The position numbers were made by a program, and so were the translations under genes. A stretch of DNA of 12,666 bases from Planctomycetaceae bacterium (lineage in GTDB: Bacteria > Planctomycetota > Planctomycetia > Pirellulales > Pirellulaceae): assembly GCA_012965455.1 (NCBI GenBank), contig DTSG01000226.1, positions 1 through 12,666 of the forward strand, in the 5' to 3' direction. The notes under the pieces were generated by a model that had not been told where the DNA came from, searched no databases, and was given only the letters and a program-made list of their open reading frames with translations. Shown in pieces: positions 1-6,847 of the stretch (within the stretch, counting starts at the first letter, position 1; each line of letters starts with the position of its first letter).

Positions 1-273
1 GTGTACCTCAATGAACCCGGTTCGCTCTTTCGGAAAAGCCAAGTGCTCCAAACAGAAGAAGGCCCGGTGGATTTGCAATTGGTAGATCTCAATTTTGATG
101 GTCGCGTCGATGCCATCGTCACGAACAGTAAATCCAACTCGTTGTCTATTTTTTTGGCGGAGCAGGGGGTGGGGTCAATGCAAACTTACAACGTTGGGCT
201 GGTCAATTCCAAAGCTCCGGTAAAAAACAAAAGACCTCTGAAGGAAAATCAACTCAGGGAAAATACTATCTAA
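1..273 (+). pseudogene. FG-GAP/VCBS repeat protein, C-terminal fragment with aberrant tail
   Basis: The frame is open from the first base, so the gene probably begins upstream and the GTG at 1 need not be a start. Residues about 22-52 look like one FG-GAP/VCBS blade. The segment LVDLNFDGRVDAIVTN carries the calcium-loop pattern D-x-N-x-D-G-x-x-D, followed by SNSLSIFL, a typical following strand. Such repeats form extracellular beta-propellers. After about residue 52 the reading becomes low-complexity and basic and stops at 273. The same DNA read in another frame gives a better protein match (see the 132-503 entry), so the last ~38 residues are probably not native. I read this as a broken 3' end fused to another gene's remnant. 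A sequencing frameshift is a less likely alternative. Confidence 0.5.
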
Positions 274-503
274 TTGATATTACCGGTGTCTATAACAAGC
301 CTATTGGGCCACCGATTCAACGCAAGACCAATCCGACGGCCGGCTACCAAATGCTTGGTGTTGTGTTAGTCGTTAAAGACAAAGGTAATTATTTCCTAAA
401 ACTAACCGGGCCACAGAAAACTGTTTCCCATTGGGCCAGCACGTTACGAACATCTTTCGGAGCTGATATCAAAGACGAAAAGGAAGCGGAACTCGATCAA
501 TAA
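132..503 (+). pseudogene. 5'-truncated remnant of a planctomycete-type exported protein
   Basis: In the frame starting at 132, directly after an in-frame TAA at 129-131, about 123 codons stay open to the TAA at 501-503. The peptide begins with LVVYFFGGAGGGVNANLQRW and continues through AGQF, a charged linker, YYLIDITGVYNKPIGPP, MLGVVLVVKDKGNYFLKLTGP and a final ASTLRTSFGAD. I recall this arrangement (glycine-rich turn, NANxxRWxGQF, then a beta-rich half ending in YFLKLxGP) as the C-terminal half of a hypothetical exported protein common in planctomycetes. No ATG, GTG or TTG occurs in frame before mid-gene, and the signal peptide and N-terminal half are missing, so it cannot be translated as an intact product. 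It overlaps the FG-GAP fragment in a different frame. Function unknown. Confidence 0.5.
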
Positions 504-606
504 TCAATTCCGCCAAACGAATAGTTAGCGAAAAGTAATTTGCGGCAAAAAGAACCACTGCAATGCTACAAAACTGAATAGTACGGTCACGCAAAGGTTT
601 TAGTAA

Positions 607-2118
607 ATGAAAATCCAAGATTTTCTTGAACACCACGGGATTGGTCGTAATCCGTTTGCCGAGGAAGACGCCAAGTCAGACAAGGTTTTCAAGGATCACT
701 GCATCATCAATACCTATCATCCAATTTGGGATAAGGTTTATGGTGATCCCAGCGAGCCGACGACCTCGGTTGTCTTTGGCGAAAAGGGTTCCGGCAAAAC
801 AGCGATCTGTCTACAAATTGCTCGACACGTCGACAGTTACAATCAAGAGCATCCCGAAGAACGCGTATTCGTCATTCATTATGACGACTTCAATCCGTTC
901 CTCGATCGTTTTCGCGATCAGATACCAGGTCGCAATGTAACCGCAGACAAAGTTCTACAGCAATGGAAACTTTGGGACCATATGGATGCGATTCTCACTG
1001 CTGGAGTCACCGGTTTAGTCGATGATCTCATGGAAACACCGGCAACCCGCGTGCGGACCTCGGGCGAAGTCCAACCGCAGTTAAGCTGCCGCTTAGATCG
1101 GCATCAAATGCGGGATCTATTATTACTGGCCGCCTGCTATGACGAATCAACTCAACAAACATTTCTCGGACGCTGGAATCAACTGCGTAAATCACTTGGG
1201 TTCTCAACCATCAAATCTCAGTGGCAACGCATTCTAGGTATCACGTACTCAGTTATCGCTTTGGCCATTCTTTTCACAATGGCGGTACGTAATCTTGAGA
1301 CGGTGACTAACCGCGGTTTTTGGTTCATGCTCCTAGGATCCCTCGCCGTTAGTTGGACACCGTGGTGCTGGAAGTCTGCTCAGAATCTATTCCGTTCCCA
1401 TGGAATATTGCAAAAAATGCGAGTTGGGAATCGGGAAGCGGGATCACTACGCAAAGTACTGATGCAATTCACCAACGACGAAATCGACTCCCAACCGCTG
1501 CCCAACAAAGCCAGTACCGATGACCGTTATGAATTGCTCATAAAATTTCAGAGCATCTTAAAGACCTTGGGATTTTCGGGGATATTAGTTCTCGTTGATC
1601 GCGTGGATGAACCCCACCTCATAAACGGTTCTGCGGACTTAATGAAAGATCTGCTGTGGCCCATGCTCGACAATAAGTTCCTCAAACAGCCGGGTATCGG
1701 CATCAAGCTAATGCTGCCAATTGAACTGGCTCGGTTTATTGAAAAGGAAGACCGCCAGTTTTACCAACGCGCACGGCTCGATAAACAAAACATGATCAAA
1801 TCGTTCGGCTGGACGAGCGAATCGCTTGTCGACGTTGCCAATGCTCGTCTAAAAGCCTGCAGCGACCGAGACGATGCTGCTACGCTGAACGACCTATTCG
1901 ACGAGTCCGTGTCGCAGCGCCGCATTCTCGACGCGCTGAAAATGCTCCGAGTTCCTCGACATCTGTTTAAATTTCTATATCAACTCAGCGTCGATCACTG
2001 TAACTCCTACACCGATCAAGCTCCTGGATTTAAAATTGATTCAAAGACATTTGAAGCAACGTTCGCCGTCTTTCTACGAGAACAAGATGCCTTCGATCAT
2101 GGGCTTAGCGCGGGTTAG
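607..2118 (+). CDS. Membrane-anchored P-loop ATPase (KAP/AAA-like), function unknown
   Basis: A 503-aa protein. The N-terminus (GIGRNPFAEE, residues 11-20) recalls the 'FGLxxNPF' opening of ExeA-type AAA ATPases. Walker A is GEKGSGKT at 58-65. A likely Walker B, ILVLVDRVDE, lies at 326-335. Between them are two probable membrane helices at about 209-229 and 236-256, forming a hairpin with a very short outer loop. Both nucleotide-binding motifs therefore face the cytoplasm, the layout described for KAP-family NTPases, where transmembrane helices sit inside the P-loop domain. The C-terminal third is helical, with QRRILDALKMLRVPRHLFKF at 438-456 resembling an AAA lid. A weak AAAGG ribosome site lies about 9 bases before the ATG. 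I recall close relatives in many planctomycetes, which suggests a conserved cellular role. The reaction and partners cannot be told from the sequence. Confidence 0.75.
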   Translation: MKIQDFLEHHGIGRNPFAEEDAKSDKVFKDHCIINTYHPIWDKVYGDPSEPTTSVVFGEKGSGKTAICLQIARHVDSYNQEHPEERVFVIHYDDFNPFLDRFRDQIPGRNVTADKVLQQWKLWDHMDAILTAGVTGLVDDLMETPATRVRTSGEVQPQLSCRLDRHQMRDLLLLAACYDESTQQTFLGRWNQLRKSLGFSTIKSQWQRILGITYSVIALAILFTMAVRNLETVTNRGFWFMLLGSLAVSWTPWCWKSAQNLFRSHGILQKMRVGNREAGSLRKVLMQFTNDEIDSQPLPNKASTDDRYELLIKFQSILKTLGFSGILVLVDRVDEPHLINGSADLMKDLLWPMLDNKFLKQPGIGIKLMLPIELARFIEKEDRQFYQRARLDKQNMIKSFGWTSESLVDVANARLKACSDRDDAATLNDLFDESVSQRRILDALKMLRVPRHLFKFLYQLSVDHCNSYTDQAPGFKIDSKTFEATFAVFLREQDAFDHGLSAG

Positions 2119-2268
2119 TGACGGCGGACGGGCATCCTCCTACGACGGAAACTGCCGCTACGCCACGGGTTTTTGTATATGCATTGAAACGGCAGGTGGA
2201 CCCCTACTTGCAAAACAGGCTTGTCTGTCGTAAAAAATGGGCTGAATTCATGGTCAACTTCGAATTAT

Positions 2269-2273
2269 AAGGA
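2269..2273 (+). promoter_or_regulatory. Ribosome binding site of purE
   Basis: AAGGA lies 10 bases before the ATG at 2284. It supports that start over the in-frame ATG at 2221, whose extra 21 residues do not resemble PurE. Confidence 0.6.
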
Positions 2274-2283
2274 CGAACACGCA

Positions 2284-2802
2284 ATGGCTGACGACACACC
2301 AAAAGTAGGAATCATCATGGGCAGCGATAGCGATTGGCCCAAAATCAAAAAAGCTGCATATGCACTTGATGAATTTGATATACCCTATGAAATTCAAGTC
2401 ATGAGCGCCCACCGCACTCCCGAACTTGTCAGTCAATACGCATCGACTGCGATCGACCGCGGACTACAAGTCATTATTGCGGCAGCTGGCGGAGCTGCTC
2501 ACTTAGCAGGCGTTGTTGCAGCGCACACGACCCTTCCCGTCATTGGACTGCCAGTCCCTACGGCTGAAATGGGCGGCATGGACTCACTCTTGTCCACCGT
2601 ACAGATGCCTGGCGACGTACCCGTTGCCAGTATGGCTGTCGGTATGGGCGGACCTCGCAATGCCGGTCTGTTCGCTGTACAAATCATGGCAACTGCTTGT
2701 CCCGACCTGCGAGAAAAACTAGTTGCCTTTAAACAACGACTCGTCGATCAAATCGCAGCGAAAAACGCCGCGTTACAACAGGCTATCGAGGCGGATGCAT
2801 AG
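2284..2802 (+). CDS. purE: N5-carboxyaminoimidazole ribonucleotide mutase, PurE class I
   Basis: PurE converts N5-CAIR to CAIR in de novo purine synthesis in the cytoplasm, acting after PurK. The 172-aa product has the family's usual length and its signature segments: GSDSDWP near the N-terminus (phosphate and ribose binding), MSAHRTP with the catalytic histidine, AAGGAAHLAGVVAAHTTLPV, GGMDSLLSTVQMPGDVPVA and the closing NAGLFA. The GGMDSLLSTVQMP segment fits class I (mutase) rather than class II. The start at 2284 is chosen because the protein begins MADDTPKVGIIMGSDSD and a good ribosome site precedes it. No purK is present in the window. The last 8 bases overlap the start of mtnA, so the two genes are probably cotranscribed and translationally coupled. 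About 165 bases without a recognised gene separate it from the upstream ATPase gene. Confidence 0.95.
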   Translation: MADDTPKVGIIMGSDSDWPKIKKAAYALDEFDIPYEIQVMSAHRTPELVSQYASTAIDRGLQVIIAAAGGAAHLAGVVAAHTTLPVIGLPVPTAEMGGMDSLLSTVQMPGDVPVASMAVGMGGPRNAGLFAVQIMATACPDLREKLVAFKQRLVDQIAAKNAALQQAIEADA

Positions 2803-3859
2803 CCACCAGCCACAAACGCTCCAATGGAACGGTGCTGAAGGTGGTTACTTGACATTAATTGATCAAACCGCCTTGCCACTAAACGTGACGACCGTGGATT
2901 GTCGTAACCTTGAGTCAGTGGTGCACGCAATTCGCGTTTTGCAAGTCCGCGGAGCGCCGGCTATCGGCATCGCGGCCGCCTATGGAATTTGTGTCGGCCT
3001 GCAAACCATCGACGTCAACCAATGCACGATGCAACAATTCGAAGAACGCCTGCAACACTGTGTCGACCAACTCGCTAACAGCCGCCCGACCGCTGTTAAC
3101 TTGTTCTGGGCGCTACAGCGGATGCAGGATGTAGCCCAAACGATGCGGCAAGCCGGACAACTCCCCAGCCAGATTATGCCAGCGCTACTTAACGAAGCGC
3201 TGGCAATTCACGACGAAGATCGGGAAATGTGTCATGCGATCGGCAAGCATGGCGCTACGCTTCTCGATCATGGCCAAGGCGTTCTGACACACTGTAACGC
3301 TGGTGGCTTAGCGACAAGTGAATACGGCACGGCTTTATCCGTTCTGTTTTCCGCTCAAGACCAAGGCAAAACTCTGCACGTATTCGTCGATGAAACTAGA
3401 CCACTTCTGCAAGGTGCCCGCTTGACCGCTTGGGAATGCCAACAACGCAACATTGCAACAACGCTAATATGCGACAACATGGCCGCACAGGTAATGTCGG
3501 AAGGGAAAATCCAAACGGTCATTACCGGCGCTGATCGGATTGCTGCTAACGGAGATGTGGCCAATAAGATCGGCACCTATGGACTGGCCATTCTTGCAAA
3601 ACACCACCAAATTCCATTCTACGTCGCTGCTCCTAGTAACACCTTCGATTTATCACTGAGTACAGGAAAGGGCATTCCGATCGAACAACGCAGCAGCGAT
3701 GAAATCACCCAAGGGTTTGGGACACAGACCGCACCTGATGGCATCAACACTTATAACCCGGCATTTGACGTTACACCGGCGGAGCTTATCACGGCAATTA
3801 TCACGGAACAGGGAATCATCTCGCCAGTATCCAGCGCAGCGATCGCAGCACTGCTATGA
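2795..3859 (+). CDS. mtnA: S-methyl-5-thioribose-1-phosphate isomerase
   Basis: MtnA isomerises 5-methylthioribose-1-phosphate to 5-methylthioribulose-1-phosphate in the methionine salvage pathway, which recycles methylthioadenosine. The 354-aa product belongs to the eIF2B-alpha/beta/delta-like family. Visible motifs are VRGAPAIGIAAAYG (51-64, substrate phosphate), NSRPTAVNL (95-103), HCNAGGLATSEYG with the catalytic Cys167, FVDETRPLLQGARLTAWE (197-214) and ITGADRIAANGDVANKIGTY with the catalytic Asp247. The ATG at 2795 gives the family's usual N-terminus (LQWNGAEGGYLTLIDQTALP). An earlier in-frame ATG at 2723 lies inside purE and adds 24 unconvincing residues. The gene overlaps purE by 8 bases, and its stop overlaps the convergent membrane-protein gene by 6 bases. 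No other mtn genes are in view. Confidence 0.93.
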   Translation: MHSHQPQTLQWNGAEGGYLTLIDQTALPLNVTTVDCRNLESVVHAIRVLQVRGAPAIGIAAAYGICVGLQTIDVNQCTMQQFEERLQHCVDQLANSRPTAVNLFWALQRMQDVAQTMRQAGQLPSQIMPALLNEALAIHDEDREMCHAIGKHGATLLDHGQGVLTHCNAGGLATSEYGTALSVLFSAQDQGKTLHVFVDETRPLLQGARLTAWECQQRNIATTLICDNMAAQVMSEGKIQTVITGADRIAANGDVANKIGTYGLAILAKHHQIPFYVAAPSNTFDLSLSTGKGIPIEQRSSDEITQGFGTQTAPDGINTYNPAFDVTPAELITAIITEQGIISPVSSAAIAALL

Positions 3860-4354
3860 TCTGAGCGAGCGGGCAATCAGCAACACGGCAGCGATCATAA
3901 AGCAGGCACCTAGTGGCACAACCAGCACGCCAACACCCGGGTCACCGTTAAACGTAAATATTCCACCTGCGAAAAACCCACCTGGTAGGAGTATGCTAGC
4001 GGTGATAAGACTCGGTGAAATCCACCGATGCGGTATCGCGCCCACACCACTATGCACCGTTAGAGCAAATGCAATGTGCACTAACCCCAGCAAAGTGCCA
4101 TGCGCATGGGCTAGCCGCCACAACACTTGACGAGTGTCATTTGTCATATAGGGCATCCACTTAAATCCTATGAGCCCCTCGAGGACTGTACCCAACAAAA
4201 CAAACACGAATAAGGACCACCAGCCAAAACGCAAATGTCGTTTTACTGTTTCAGTACGGCGGACCGTCGAATCTTCCGTTGCCGATTCCACGTTGCCCAG
4301 ATTGGCCTTAGTGGAATTGCCCGAGTTGACGATTTCATGTCCCGTGTCTGCCAT
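3854..4354 (-). CDS. Hypothetical four-helix membrane protein with histidine-rich second helix
   Basis: A 166-aa protein with a polar N-terminal tail of about 40 residues, then four predicted membrane helices at about 45-64, 79-100, 115-135 and 143-162. The second helix begins LAHAHGTLLGLVHIAFAL, placing His83, His85 and His93 in the membrane, with His101 at its end. This spacing could bind haem or a metal, but that is inference and I cannot name the family. The ATG at 4354 is preferred to an in-frame TTG at 4381, which lacks a ribosome site. A GGAG lies 12 bases before the ATG. The gene converges on mtnA and the two stop codons overlap. The oxidoreductase gene upstream on the same strand ends 168 bases before this start, so this gene may have its own promoter. 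Confidence 0.7.
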   Translation of the reverse strand: MADTGHEIVNSGNSTKANLGNVESATEDSTVRRTETVKRHLRFGWWSLFVFVLLGTVLEGLIGFKWMPYMTNDTRQVLWRLAHAHGTLLGLVHIAFALTVHSGVGAIPHRWISPSLITASILLPGGFFAGGIFTFNGDPGVGVLVVPLGACFMIAAVLLIARSLRS

Positions 4355-4461
4355 CGATTCAATGCACTCCGATAAAAACAACTGTGTGACAACTATTTCT
4401 GAAAAAACATTGCCCGATTGTTACGTTGTTTGAGCAGAAACTCAAGCGCAAATCAATCGAG

Positions 4462-4500
4462 TTGGCCAGCTGCTGTCCGCAGCACCCCAGCAAATGGCCA
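4462..4500 (-). other. Possible RNA hairpin downstream of the oxidoreductase gene
   Basis: Two TGGCCA copies (4463-4468 and 4495-4500) flank an inner TGCTG-tccg-CAGCA pairing, giving a potential stem just past the oxidoreductase stop. There is no T-run on the - strand, so it is not a classic intrinsic terminator. TGGCCA is itself a palindrome, so the outer pairing could be chance. Confidence 0.2.
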
Positions 4501-4522
4501 CTCCTGCTAAATAATATGGGGC

Positions 4523-5575
4523 TTATTTAGACGTCAATTCTTTTAGTCGTTGGTCCGCTTTAACAGAAGCTTTTATCATGACAGATTCTAACGTAACGGT
4601 TTTACCACCGAGACGTTTGGATTCGTCGGCTGCTTCCATGAACGCGTAAATCTCCAGTGATTCCTCGCTGTGCACCGGTACGATACCACTACGAAAGAAC
4701 TTCACGATATCGACCACTAATGGTCGGTAACCTTGATAAGGACCAATCTCAGAGATCCCCTTGTCACCAAACGCTGTGCCACCGTATCCCCCCTTGTAAC
4801 CTCGGATGCCGCGGAAAGTACCGACTCGACCGCCCTCCCAGACACCTGTCACGTATTCGGTATCCTTAGTGGAAACACGCGCTACTTGCTCGCAGCCGGT
4901 GCCCATCACAGTAAACAAAGCTTCTACACCATGGATACCGTACCAAAACAGATCTGGGTGAGTTGGTTCTAAGTGTGCTGGACTAAATGCCATCGCTCCA
5001 TGAACTTTGCCAATCGAGCCATTACGAATAGCAACGGCCCCTTTAGAATAGCGCAATGAGGAACTCGTAAAACAGGGGACTTTGTGCTCCGCAGCGAAGC
5101 GAAAGATAGCGATCGCATCTGCCAACGAAGCAGCGACCGGTTTGTCAATAAAAAGTGGTTTGCCCGCCAAGATCACCTCCATGGCTTGCTCGAGGTGAGG
5201 GCGACCATCGTTCGTTTCCAAAAGTACAACATCGACTTCGGCTATAACTTCTTTAATCGATGAAGCTATTTTGATTCCCATGTCTGCGATTTGTTTCGTG
5301 TATCCCGGAATCCGTGAAGCACTTGATTCAATATCTGCACTCCCCTGCGGATAGGCAATCACGACACGGCAATTCGCTATGTCTGCCGCTGCGTCGGCAG
5401 CATTCAGCGCTGTGGTGAAAGCAATGCTGTGCGAGGTATCAAGTCCGATCAAACCGACCTTCAGCGACTTGGGTTCTTCTGCCTTTACAGTCAAGTCGGT
5501 TATACCTGGAACGCCTGGTAAAAACGTTACGCCTGCACTGATTGCAATAAAGAAAAGACCGACTCGACGATTCAT
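4523..5575 (-). CDS. Secreted Gfo/Idh/MocA-family oxidoreductase
   Basis: A 350-aa predicted NAD(P)-dependent oxidoreductase. Residues 1 to about 32 form a Sec signal peptide (MNRRVGLFFIAISAG, a hydrophobic core, then a cut near VKA|EEP), so it probably works in the periplasm. The Rossmann start is KVGLIGLDTSH (39-49), a variant of the GxGxxG loop. The usual EKP motif appears as FIDKP, with the conserved lysine at 145. LFWYGIHGVEALFTVMG (209-225) lies in the substrate domain. Secreted members of this family are abundant in planctomycetes and are often linked to sugar or glycan degradation, but the substrate here is unknown. The ATG at 5575 is chosen because it opens the signal peptide and has GGAG 7 bases before it. 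A longer in-frame form from 5632 is unlikely. It lies 82 bases after the NHL gene on the same strand. Confidence 0.85.
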   Translation of the reverse strand: MNRRVGLFFIAISAGVTFLPGVPGITDLTVKAEEPKSLKVGLIGLDTSHSIAFTTALNAADAAADIANCRVVIAYPQGSADIESSASRIPGYTKQIADMGIKIASSIKEVIAEVDVVLLETNDGRPHLEQAMEVILAGKPLFIDKPVAASLADAIAIFRFAAEHKVPCFTSSSLRYSKGAVAIRNGSIGKVHGAMAFSPAHLEPTHPDLFWYGIHGVEALFTVMGTGCEQVARVSTKDTEYVTGVWEGGRVGTFRGIRGYKGGYGGTAFGDKGISEIGPYQGYRPLVVDIVKFFRSGIVPVHSEESLEIYAFMEAADESKRLGGKTVTLESVMIKASVKADQRLKELTSK

Positions 5576-5582
5576 GGGAATA

Positions 5583-5586
5583 CTCC
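5583..5586 (-). promoter_or_regulatory. Ribosome binding site of the oxidoreductase gene
   Basis: GGAG on the - strand, 7 bases before the ATG at 5575. It fixes the start at the signal peptide instead of the longer frame from 5632. Confidence 0.6.
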
Positions 5587-5657
5587 ACAATTTAAACTGG
5601 CAACAGAAATATTTTTTGAGGTAAAAAAGCATTACCTAAGTGCCAATTCATTGTACG

Positions 5658-6794
5658 TTATTTCTCAGTGACATTGGGAGCGGTAAAGAATCGAACTCGA
5701 TGATTCATCGTATCTCCGACATACACCACGCCGTTAACATCCACACAAATACCATGCGGACGCCCCATTTGAGCTTTCGTCGCATCTGCTCCGTCACCGC
5801 CGGACCCGCGACCCTGTGGACCATAGCCACACACAGTTGATATTATATTCTGTTTCAAATCGATCATCCGAATCGCTTGGTTTTCAGTGTCAACAACGAA
5901 CAGGCGCCCTTGCGGACCGATGGCGATCCCTTTCGGTCCATTAAACGTGGCCTGCAACGGTGCGCCGTTATCACCGTTAAATCCTTTTTCTCCGGTACCG
6001 GCGACATGTTGCAATCGCCCGCTGGTCAGATTCAAGCTCCACACACTGTGCCCTTCACGCAGTGCAATCCACAGCACCCCTTTATCATGGCACAACGCCC
6101 GGGGTCCCAGCATCGCATTGCCTCGAGCTAGTGACCCGTTAGTCGGCAATTTCTTTGCTCCCGTGCCGGCAATCGTATCGATGATTCCCGTCGCCAAGTT
6201 AACTCGCCGAATACGGTGATTCCCAATATCGGCGATGTATAAATAACCTTGGTCATCGAGTGCAATGCTGTGCGGATTGTTGAGTACTGCAGCCGTAGCC
6301 GCACCGCCGTCGCCACCAAAGCCCGCTGTGCCAATTCCGGCAACCAAACTAACCCTATTGGTGAGTACCTCAATTTTGCGGACAATATGATTTTTCATTT
6401 CAACAAAATAGATGTCCCCATTTTTGGCAAATCGCACTTCATACGGCTCTCGTAAATCGGCGTTGGTGGCCTCTTGACGATTCCCGGAATAACCGGCCTG
6501 GCCCGTACCTGCAATCGTTGTCAGTTGATTTGTCTTACGATCCACTCGCATAATCCGGTGATTACCAACCTCGGTCACATACAGTGCACTGTCGGGACCA
6601 ATTTCCACACCAAACGGTTGAGCAACATGCACGTCAGTGGCATTGCCTTGGTCGCCGTTATTTCCGCCTTGCCCAGTGCCCGCTACGGTTGAAATATCCG
6701 CCCCGCAAAGATCTGCCGCGAAACCAATAAACAGCATGCTCAACACAACGACCAGCGATACTGCAGAGCTAATACGAACTATCATAAACGACAT
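5658..6794 (-). CDS. Secreted NHL-repeat six-bladed beta-propeller protein
   Basis: A 378-aa protein with an N-terminal signal peptide (hydrophobic SAVSLVVVLSMLFIGFAA, residues 10-27). The rest is six repeats of about 55 residues. Each opens with a version of 'xxTVAGTGxxGxxGDxGxAxxAxLxxP' and closes with 'LYVxDxxNHRIRRVD', as in ALYVTEVGNHRIMRVD and YLYIADIGNHRIRRV. These are NHL repeats and should fold into one six-bladed propeller exported across the membrane. The fourth repeat is the most degenerate. NHL propellers usually bind ligands or act as scaffolds, and no catalytic residues can be assigned. Two ATGs (6794 and 6785) are possible starts. An AGAG lies well placed only for the second. 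The pairing with the downstream secreted oxidoreductase suggests a shared extracytoplasmic task. Confidence 0.85.
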   Translation of the reverse strand: MSFMIVRISSAVSLVVVLSMLFIGFAADLCGADISTVAGTGQGGNNGDQGNATDVHVAQPFGVEIGPDSALYVTEVGNHRIMRVDRKTNQLTTIAGTGQAGYSGNRQEATNADLREPYEVRFAKNGDIYFVEMKNHIVRKIEVLTNRVSLVAGIGTAGFGGDGGAATAAVLNNPHSIALDDQGYLYIADIGNHRIRRVNLATGIIDTIAGTGAKKLPTNGSLARGNAMLGPRALCHDKGVLWIALREGHSVWSLNLTSGRLQHVAGTGEKGFNGDNGAPLQATFNGPKGIAIGPQGRLFVVDTENQAIRMIDLKQNIISTVCGYGPQGRGSGGDGADATKAQMGRPHGICVDVNGVVYVGDTMNHRVRFFTAPNVTEK

Positions 6795-6847
6795 CTCTTT
6801 GTTGCTGCCGGTGGGTGAAATCTACAACAATCGGTAATCACGAGTTT

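Noticed and set aside
505..606. CCGCcAAA / TTTGCGG partial inverted repeat before the ATPase gene
   Set aside because: It needs a bulge and has a loop of about 20 bases with no T-run; this is within chance expectation.
607..2118. Reading the ATPase and left-end debris as a defence island
   Set aside because: There is no nuclease, methylase, reverse transcriptase, toxin or mobile-element gene nearby, and the right-hand neighbours are housekeeping. A PifA-like role is only an analogy.
2119..2283. Possible riboswitch upstream of purE
   Set aside because: No purine-aptamer-like core or terminator hairpin could be recognised in the 165 bases; the only clear signal is the ribosome site.
3699..4130. 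Open frame of 143 codons on the + strand, spanning the end of mtnA and the membrane-protein gene
   Set aside because: It overlaps two better-supported genes and its translation is basic and low in structure.
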